From: Trachythela sp. YZ-2020
Lineage: Eukaryota > Cnidaria > Anthozoa > Malacalcyonacea > Clavulariidae
DNA length: 64,000 nt
Direction of reading: 5' to 3'
NCBI GenBank assembly: GCA_016169945.1
Contig: JADLSH010000153.1
Coordinates: 930,001 to 994,000, forward strand
This document shows, piece by piece, positions 55,878 through 64,000 of this stretch; positions within the stretch are counted from its first letter, which is position 1; every line of letters begins with the position of its first letter. The translations under genes and the position numbers were made by a program. Under the pieces are notes generated by a model. It did no database searches and was not told the origin of the DNA. It saw nothing but the letters and a program-made list of their open reading frames with translations.

Positions 55878-58800
55878 GCACATAGTAAAAGCTGGACTGG
55901 CTTCGACTTGTAAAACCTGGATTGGACCGATTAGTAAAACATGGACTGGACTCAGAACAATAGAATTAGTAATATCTGGACTGGAATTTTTAGTAAAACC
56001 TGGACTGGACTTTTTAGTAAAACCTGGACTGGACTCATTAAGGCCCGATTAGTAAAACATGGACTGGACCGAATGTCCGAATAGTAAAACATGGACTTTC
56101 ACTGGTCGCCAAAATCTCGGGAATTCCAGGGGGGGATTTTTTCCTTAAAAATTTATTAACAGAACAACGTCTCAAGAAATCGTCATTCTTCTCACAAAGT
56201 AGAAAAATAATGTTCGTAATAAACTAAAAGCATGTTCAATATATCATTAAATAAATATAGGGTTATTAATTTAAAAAGTTATGTCCTTCAATATAATAAT
56301 AAATACTGGTTGATAATGACAATCTGCAAATGGAGGGGGGGATGGTACAGAGGGGTGTTAAAGACTGTGCAGATGAGACATGCAGTCTCATATGTAGCTA
56401 GGGGCATTAATTAGATAAGGAGTATTTAATTGAGAGTGCATCTTTTACAAAATTCTGATGTGACATGGGGACCCATCTGCAGGGACATTGCAGACAGTTT
56501 TTAAGCAGGGGGATAAAAAAGCTTCGTTTACAACCTACAGATTACACACTCTTCTATATGACTATATCACACCTTTAATTGACGGGAATTTCTTTCCTTG
56601 CTGACAATATGCATCATTTTATGACATTTACAATAAATATAAAATTTCCCCTTTATTGGCTTTAACTATTAAATTGTTCATTTGTCGACATATTTATTGC
56701 TTGTTGAAAAATCTTTCATTTAATTTGCAGACAACTAGTTCAGGCGGTGACACACCCTGACCAACTTCTCCCACTCCCTTGCAACAGCCCTAGATATTGG
56801 GCATTTGTGAGATGGTAGGCGTTAATTATTAGATCATGATAAGCATTCTTACACTTACAGCCTTAGCATGGCCTTTGCCAAGTTTTCAATTGCTGATTGG
56901 CAGAAAAATTTAATTAAAAAATGTAAGGCAAGGTTTGAAGTGCAAACATGACTTTAGTGCATTTTGTATTGTACATTGGTATTTGAATGAAAGAACTTAA
57001 AAATATTCTATTATCATATTTGTATTTTTTCGATTTTTCCAGCCTCTATTGATACCAAAATAATATAAAATGCACTTTGCCAATAATGCCACAATCAGTA
57101 TTATCTCGGCTGGGTAGGCCGGCAAGTACAGTACATGTTATAACACTTCATTTGATTCAACACCATCTGGTACAGTTTGGTATAAAGTAGAAACTGTTGA
57201 TAAATGAATTGGTAAAGGTTTCTCATTCCAGTATGTTAATTATTTATGACCAATACCCCCCCCCCCCGGTGAAGGACCGTTTTGTCAAAATTATAAGCAA
57301 AAAGAGAAGAATAACATAGTTCTAAAGAGTGTGTTTACTTAGTACGTCCACTAACACAATCACATTAACAAAAATATAATTCTACTAATATTTAACTGTC
57401 TGGCACTCTCAGTAGCAAAACAACTGAAATGGTGCAGATAGAAAATTAACAATTTTCCTGGGCAGTACATGCCAGACATCTACGTTTTGCTCTTTAATTT
57501 TATGACTACACGAGTATATACATTGAACATATTGAAAGTTACACTGAAAGTTCAGTCTCTCTAGACTAGATATGTTAAAAAAATGTATGTGTCTGAAACT
57601 GCAGGACAAACCCCTCCCTTAACATTTCCTACTATCCCTGTTCATCAACTTCTAACGAGGTCCCTTTTCTTAATTGCCATTTGCCCCTCCCCCCACAAAT
57701 GAATTTTTAAATAGACCCTGGAACAAAATTGTTTGCCATTAGGTAGACCAAAATAAAAATGGCGTGGTGGGGATGCAAACTGTAGGCAGCCTGATCTGCA
57801 GTCTTTAATCCGTAGATGGTTATCATCAACTAGTGTTTGCATATATGTTATATATGTTATATATTTATATATACAGGCATTTATATATTGAAGGACATCA
57901 CCTATAAGGCTATAAACCTTTTAATAAACTTTATACAAGTATTTAATGATATATTGAACATGCTAGTTTAGTTTATTACTAACATTATTTTTCTACTTTG
58001 TGATAAGAATGACGATTTCTTGAGACGTTTTCTGTTAAAATATTTTTAAGGAAAAAATCGCCATCTGGAGTGTTTAGAGAAATTTTCTTTTAAGAATTTT
58101 ATATCACAAACTCATATTGTTTACACACGAATTCCACAAAATCCGCGGGAATATCTTCGGCGTTCGGAAATCAATCTTCGTAACCAATTTCCGAAGGCAC
58201 CTTGGTTTGACGGATGTCCGATTGCGCTTTCCTCCCAAGGTGGTCACTTAAGAGAGCTTCAATGCGCATACACATGATGTTAAATACAGTTTCAATAACA
58301 CCTCATCGAATGTATAACTGATCATGGCATTTTGTTGGCAGTACTATATATATATAGACTATATAGTCAAATCTGCAGACATGCATGTTTCGCCGTTCAA
58401 CGGCTCGTCAGTGCAGCTTGTAACGCAGTCTAGATGCGAGTGACTTCGTATATATAGTAATATATATACTAATAGATACATGAGAGGCTTTGGCCTTAGG
58501 ACAATATTTCAGGAGTGGCCTTTGCTGCCTCTCACTGTTAATAATATTAATAACTTGTCATTGAGCCCAAACAACATAATTTTATAGTAGTGGTTGGCTC
58601 TGGCCTATGGCCGAGGATGTTTACTTGAAAGACATAAAAACTAAATGCTTTAAGTATTGACGGTCGGAGAGACACTCTTCTTCCAGTTGAAATACTCCGC
58701 CGTTTTCTTTGAAATAAACATACACCCCCCCTGGAATTCCCGAGATTTTGGCGACCAGTGAAAGTCGACCATGTTTACTATTCAGTGCAGTCCATGTTTT

Positions 58801-58931
58801 ACTAATCGGGCCATAATGAGTCCAGTCCATGTTTTACTAATCTGGCCTTAAAGAGTCCAGTCCATGTTTTACTAATCGGTTCCGTCCAGGTTTTACAAGT
58901 CCAGTCCAGTCCAGCTTTTACTATATGCCCA
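55878..58931. mobile_element. Large foldback element, about 3 kb, with iterated arms
   Basis: The left arm (about 55878-56300) holds repeated GTAAAACCTGGACTGGAC units, then GGTCGCCAAAATCTCGGGAA, GAAATCGTCATTCTTCTCAC and GAACATTATTT-type sequence. The right arm carries their complements at 58931-58730 and 58100-57890. The right arm is interrupted by about 600 bases (58100-58690) with no counterpart on the left. The centre (56300-57890) has no reading frame I recognise. Confidence 0.8.
58373..58416 (-). ncRNA. Hammerhead ribozyme, minimal type I
   Basis: Minus strand in order: stem I CTGCA, core CTGACGA, stem II GCCGT with loop TGA and ACGGC, core GAAA, short stem III ACA/TGT with loop TGCA, cleavage triplet GTC, stem I TGCAG. 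All invariant core bases are present and all three stems pair. A very short stem III is the form described in Penelope-like retroelements, where dimers are thought to cleave. It lies in the insertion in the right arm of the large foldback. Confidence 0.75.
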
Positions 58932-59151
58932 GATTTGAACACAACGTATGCACGCGAGCCAATCAAAATTCCGCTATGAGACCCTGGTCCATCTATAGAC
59001 CAATGAAAACGGTAGACACGCGCATATATTATTCATGGCCTGTAAGGATGATCACTGATCTGGATATCAGTAGTAAGATCACATTTCAAGTGAGTCATAG
59101 GTTAAGTTTAGTTCGCAACATATTTGGTATACATTTAGATTTGAACTAGAT

Positions 59152-61919
59152 ATGAACGGCAACTTCCCGACCTCTCCACCTCTCAAAGTAAACTTACAGA
59201 GATCGGAACAACAAAACGGACAAATACGAAGGAATTATTTTCGAAAGCGCCCCCGAAAACGTCCTCGTGCCCGACTATCCCAAGAACGAGACCGAGAGAA
59301 TTACCATTACCAAACCTCTACCAAAACAGGCCAAAACATCAAAGTCCCATGGTTCCGGTATCATATACAAAGAAAGGACCCAGATTGGATCAAACATCTA
59401 GATCTGGTGCGTCGAATAACTGTCCCACAATAACACGTAGTTCAGTTTATCAATCAGAGCCCCATGTAATAGAAAATCCCACATATGAAATCCCCACAAG
59501 AATTACTAGACGTAAGAAACGCCCGTATCAGAATCCAGGGAGAGCAGTCAACTATCATGCTCTGAAAAATTTGAAAAAGATAAAAATCCCCAAAGGTATG
59601 ATATTCCCACCATTCTATCTGCGAATGTGAGGTCGCTGCCAAAGAAGGTAGATGAGATTGAACAAATAGCTCTGCTCAATTCTGTTGGTGCTATTTGTAT
59701 AACCGAAACTTGGTTATCGCCAGAAATTCCTGACTCATCCATTTCTATTCCCGGTTATAATTTATTCCGAAGGGACCGAATTGAAACGTCTGGTGGTGGT
59801 GTGTGTGTATACGTAGACCAAAATATACCATGCAAACTTTTGGAATTCAGTGATCAAACGGAGCTCGAATCAATATGGATATCAATGAGACCACATAGTT
59901 TACCAAGAGAAGTTACATCAATCGTAGTAGGCGTGGTCTATCATTCGACGAGTAATGGGAAACCTGAGAACATTATTTTACGTGATCATGTTCAAAAAAA
60001 TCTTGATGCTGCGTTACTTAAACAGCCAAATGCATTAATTATTCTAACAGGTGATTTTAATCCAACATCGACTGGTTTTAATAAAAAATATATAACCCAA
60101 GTGAATAGCCTTAAACAGTTGGTTACCTTTAAAACAAGAGATTCTGGTATTTTAGACTGGCTGTTTACGAACAGACCTAAACTGTTCTCTTTAACCCAGC
60201 TACCTAAGATTGCACCATCTGACCATTATTCAATTCTGGCAAAGCCTATACTTAGAGGTGAAACTAAACTAATAAGTAAATCTAAAATACGCGATATGAG
60301 GGATAGTGCGTGGTGTGCGCTAGGTCGATGGATTACTCAAAAAGATTGGTCCTCTGTCTTCGAAGCCAATATGTGTAAAGATAAATTTGATCTTTTTAAC
60401 TCAGATCTTAACCAGGCTATTGATAGATTCCTTCCACAAAAAGAGGTTAAAAAGTACCCAACAGATCGACCATGGATCACTACTAAGATTAAAAGGATTC
60501 AAAACGCCAATCAGCTTTTATCCAGCAAGGGAAAATGTCAACAGCATACCGATATTGGAGAAACAAAGTCCAACGTTCCATTCGTGCAGCAAAATACCAA
60601 TATTATAGCGTTAAAGTTACTGATATACAAAGAGTTAGTTCCGCAAAATGGTGGAGAGAAATTAAAAAACTCTCTGGTCAAAGTTCAAAACTGGAATGGC
60701 ACCATCAGTTTCTAGAAAATAGCTCTGACACCAAGTTACTAGCTAATAGGATTAACAACTTCTTTACTGGCCTTACTGATAATTTTGAGCCTTTAACTCC
60801 ACGCATTGTATCTCACGAAGTTCCACAGGATTTCTTTGTAACTGAAAATGAGGTCTACAGAGCATTATCAGCGCTCCAAGTAAATAAATCAGTCGGTCCT
60901 GATTACATCCCGAATAGAGTCCTCAAGGAATTCGCGCATGAGTTGGCACCTATCATCAAAGATATCTATAACCAATCAATGAAAGAGGGATATATTCCTG
61001 AACTCCTCAAATCATCAATTGTTATTCCAGTACCGAAGATCAACCCCCCTAAAACCATAGAAAATGACCTCCGACCTATCTCGTTGACATGTACCATAGC
61101 AAAGGTCATGGAAGGTTTTACATGCACAAGACTCCTACCTCAGTTAGAAGATAAGCTGGATCCGCGCCAATATGCTCGTAAAAATCATTCAACAACAGAT
61201 GCTCTACTATATACATTGCAAGCAATCTACGAAGCAGTGGATACTGGTGAGGCCGGAGCACGCTTATTCTTTGCTGATTTTTCTAAAGGGTTCGACCTCA
61301 TTGATCATACCATCCTTCTACACGAACTAGAGAACCTACAAGTTCATCCTGCACTTTTGAATTGGATTGCAGCCTTTCTAACCAACCGTATGCAGGCTGT
61401 TAAAATAGATGGGGTTCTATCAGACTGGAAATCAGTGAAGGGTGGGGTTCCTCAAGGAACTAAACTAGGCGTAATTCTCTTTATTGTCATGACAAACAAA
61501 TTGCTCTGGGAATGGAATCTCCGGACTAAATTTGTCGATGACACATCCGTACTGGAGATTATCCCAAGAAATTCCATTAGCGTCCTAAACAATGCTGCTG
61601 CTGATATACATAATTTTGCCATAGAGCATAATATGAAGCTAAATCCAACCAAATGCAAAGAAATGCTTATTAACTTCCTACGCAATCCAAACTTTCTGAT
61701 TAAACCTATACAAATAGGTAACTATGTTATAGAACAAGTGGAGACTTATAAGATCCTAGGTGTGATCATGAGTAGTAATCTAAAGTGGAACTGTCATGTC
61801 GACCACATTATCAAGAAAGCCAGTAAGAAACTATATTCGCTAAGGGTACTGCGTAGAGCTGGAGTCGAAAATGATAATATCTTAAAAGTTTATTTAAAAC
61901 GGCATTTTCCTTTGCAATA
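59152..61919 (+). mobile_element. LINE with endonuclease and reverse transcriptase, 3'-truncated
   Basis: Plus strand. A basic region (59152-59630, RKRPRKRPRARLSQERDREN) is followed by endonuclease 59627-60520: ILSANVRSLPKK, ICITETWLSPEIPDSS, SGGGVCVYVDQN, LTGDFNPTSTGF and IAPSDHYSIL. RT 60535-61919: VNKSVGPDYIPNRVLKE, DLRPISLTCTIAKVME, FADFSKGFDLIDHTIL, GGVPQGTKLGVILFIVM and KFVDDTSVLE. Frame changes occur near 59590 and 60535; otherwise it is open. The usual YADD or YVDD box is FVDD. The ORF stops after LRVLRRAGVENDNILKVYLK, before the normal C-terminal region, so it is cut short at 61919. Better preserved than the other LINEs here. Confidence 0.85.
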
Positions 61920-62569
61920 AATTGAGCAAACAGTAAATAGACGTTTATAACCACATCAAAGGAAACGTTATTGCGCAAGTGGCTTTACGTCCAAGTTGAC
62001 ATCGTAAACCCCGGAGAAAGTTATCTCAATCTTAATTTGTAATTTCAGAGTCTATACTATTGGCTAAGCAACTCAACCCTAGCCTATAAAGAAAATAGAG
62101 AACAATACACATAGAAATCTCTCTATTGTACTCGTTTTTGAAGCCATTTAAAACACTCGAAATTCGTGTTTTATCGGATTTAAAACGCTCGGCTGCGCGC
62201 CTCGCGTTTTAAATCCGATAAAACACTCCTTCTCGTGTTTTAAATAGTACTTATAGACCAGCTGCTAAAAGAGGTCAAAAAACTATAATACACATTTTGT
62301 ATAATATAATACACACTATTGTATTTTTGTATTGCTCAAAATATACAACTCGCTCTTTTATTACGACTGAATGTAGAGAAAGTCCTGGGTCAGAATAGTC
62401 ATTGAATTTGTCTCATGTCCCACTCAGGGCATGTTATGCATGTTATACAGACAACAGTTTCAATCAGCTATCCGTCTGCATCAGTCGCGCTTTATCCTCC
62501 AACACGAATTTGGATATAAGTAAAACTCGCAAGAAGTTAAAAGAAAACAAAATACATGTACGTCTAAAA
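61920..62569. other. Intergenic, with long hairpin at 62146-62245
   Basis: 62146-62245 folds as nested inverted repeats: ATTTAAAACACTCGAAATTC/GTGTTTTAAAT on the outside and GTTTTATCGGATTTAAAACG with its complement inside. The rest includes the likely leader of the gene at 62570; no clear promoter motif seen. Confidence 0.6.
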
Positions 62570-63192
62570 ATGTTGGCAATTATGTTTATTTTTGCCCTCG
62601 CATTTTCTTTCTTTGGCCGCGATCAATTAGCCTTTCTATGGGTAAGTATATTTTACTAAGTGAAAATACAAAAATATGGAACTTTTCCATATTATTCAAA
62701 GGTTCATGTACTATACTGAAGAGTATTAAACATGCTATTACTTAGTGCTATTACATAGCAATTAATATACGCAGTGTTTGCTATTTTTTCCAAACATAAT
62801 TAATGACCTAAAGCTTGACGGTGGGTGGTGATCTCCGATAGGATATAGATAGAACGTGATCAGAATATGCGAATCCACATAAGCAATTACTCGCCTTTGT
62901 ATCAGCTTCAGGGATTTTGTTAATACTTTTTGTCTAGCTAATAAATTTCCGAGCGATTATTCAATAATTCAAGTTAATGTCTTTGAGTCTCATTTTAAGT
63001 TATTCAAATTTAAAACAGATGTCTAGAATGCCGTGGTCAAATTCCCTGTGTGCAGACTTGTATCAGATATGCGGAAAGAATACCGATTGTCATAGCTGTG
63101 GTACTATTACATTAAAATGTTCTCAACCCGCTGGAGGAAGAAGCCCTGAGTGTTTGCCTGAAGATGAAAGTAATCCAGGTGAACCAAAATGA
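62570..63192 (+). CDS. Small secreted cysteine-rich protein, two exons
   Basis: Exon 1 (62570-62641) starts MLAIMFIFALAFSFFGRDQL, a hydrophobic signal peptide, and ends at TGG followed by GTAAGT. Exon 2 (63019-63192) follows an AAACAG acceptor in phase 0 and ends at TGA. The mature part is about 57 residues with six Cys (SLCADLYQICGKNTDCHSC, then LKCSQ and PECLPEDES). I do not recognise the spacing. An in-frame upstream ATG at 62402 exists, but the ATG at 62570 puts the signal peptide at the N-terminus. It could be a mucus, venom or immune peptide; nothing in the sequence decides this. Confidence 0.6.
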
Positions 63193-63399
63193 ATTCTTTT
63201 AAACAATATATTATAGTACGTATTCATGTTGTTAATGATTCAATTGCTCTTGGGAGAATACTACGACTAAAATCAAACACAAGTGATACGAATTTTTGTG
63301 TGGGAGAATGGGTCATGGGGGTGAAGTACTCCGGTTTAACATACTGTACTGTTGTAAAGCTGTGTACATCCCAAAAGACTCATTAAGGCCTTATGCTTT

Positions 63400-63690
63400 C
63401 CTCCTGTGGGGGATCTATAAGCCCCACTAGGAGAGACTGAATGCCCTATAGGGGTCATAATCCCCAATAGAGCCCTGCCAGAAGGGTAGCGACCCCCTCT
63501 AACATCAACCTGAACCACGAGGTCATAATCCCCTTGGCCAGTCCCTACGATTCGACTGATTATCTGTACATTAAGGTAACCTGAGTCTATGGGCCTGAAG
63601 GTGATCATTGGGAGCACTTCAACCCCGCATGACCATTTTATTTGTTACTACAAAGCATAAAATAAATTCAACAAAATACCAGTTCATATT
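63400..63690 (-). repeat. DIRS-like terminal sequence, second copy
   Basis: 63583-63625 matches 7928-7970 (GAGTCTATGG, TTGGGAGCACT). Hairpin-like GGGG...CCCC units (ATAGGGGTCATAATCCCC near 63454) echo the minisatellite units at 7.4-7.9 kb without exact repetition. Confidence 0.45.
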
Positions 63691-63890
63691 TTACAAATAA
63701 GATTTTAATATGTCCTGAGGTACGGTAGCAGTGCCCTCCAATGTTCGCATTGTTTCTAGGATATACCGTGACGTAGGTGCTTCCAGTGTTCTCTTTAGTA
63801 CCAGTGCATATCCTCTGACTAGACGAGGTGGGTGGGTGGGTAAAAGTTTCGCAGCTTTGTAACCTGTAGTGTGCCTCGTTGGAACTTTAG
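63691..63890 (-). other. Open minus-strand stretch, possible C-terminal coding segment
   Basis: An open frame without start ends at TAA 63691-63693: GYKAAKLLPTHPPRLVRGYA, then EAPTSRYILETMRTLEGT. It occupies the place where the recombinase C-terminus sits at 8052, relative to the shared terminal sequence, and SRYI could correspond to ERYI, but the match is weak. Confidence 0.25.
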
Positions 63891-64000
63891 AACAAAGTGA
63901 TCTCTTGCGAGCATGCTTTATCTATTGTATTCATTTTCCTGGTTTATGATTGGTTACAATTATGTCAAATTAAGCAGGTAACATTCTGATTGGTTGTAGG

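Noticed and set aside
56860..56905. Small upstream exon of the convertase (between a CAATCAG acceptor and a GTAAGT donor, minus strand)
   Set aside because: Splice-like borders exist, but the short translation does not resemble a pro-domain and lies inside the large foldback.
63336..63617. 93-codon minus-strand protein
   Set aside because: It runs through the G/C-hairpin terminal sequence shared with 7.9 kb and shows no protein family features.

Overview
The window is repeat-rich, AT-rich animal DNA with spliced genes and GT-AG introns. It carries fossils of many metazoan transposon classes: hAT, Mutator-like, mariner-like, DIRS-like, chromodomain gypsy, several non-LTR retrotransposons, tRNA-derived SINEs and many foldback elements. 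A galaxin-like di-cysteine region, a ShKT domain and this transposon mix point to a cnidarian, probably an anthozoan. That assignment is an inference, and I cannot name the species.

Layout. From 1 to 17.5 kb there is almost only nested transposon debris: an hAT transposase running off the left edge, two nested LINEs inside an unidentified transposon-type gene, a 39-40 bp minisatellite beside a collapsed DIRS-like element, two Mutator-like transposase relics, tandem chromodomain retrotransposon pieces, a mariner-like fragment, and a palindrome-rich MITE with a clean TA insertion site. From 17.5 to 26.6 kb I see no gene; two foldback repeat families sit side by side and share one 28-nt palindrome. 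From 26.6 to 29.6 kb there is a plus-strand relic of a P2X7-intracellular-domain gene, part of it tandemly duplicated.

From 54.7 down to 30.16 kb (minus strand) I can chain twelve exons into one uninterrupted 1,845-base reading frame (614 residues plus stop). It encodes the catalytic domain and P domain of a furin/kexin-type proprotein convertase, followed by a galaxin-like di-cysteine region and a C-terminal ShKT domain. All eleven junctions keep frame. The N-terminal signal and pro-domain exons were not found. The introns hold LINEs, SINEs, large hairpin elements and hammerhead-like motifs. I consider this gene the most interesting item in the window.

From 55.6 to 59 kb lies a roughly 3 kb foldback element with iterated arms; an insertion in its right arm carries a well-formed hammerhead ribozyme on the minus strand. 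From 59.15 to 61.9 kb there is a plus-strand LINE with endonuclease and reverse transcriptase. At 62.57-63.19 kb a two-exon plus-strand gene encodes a small secreted cysteine-rich protein. The right edge has an end sequence resembling that of the DIRS-like element near 7.9 kb. Apart from the convertase and the small secreted protein gene, nearly everything recognisable is mobile-element derived and mostly broken.
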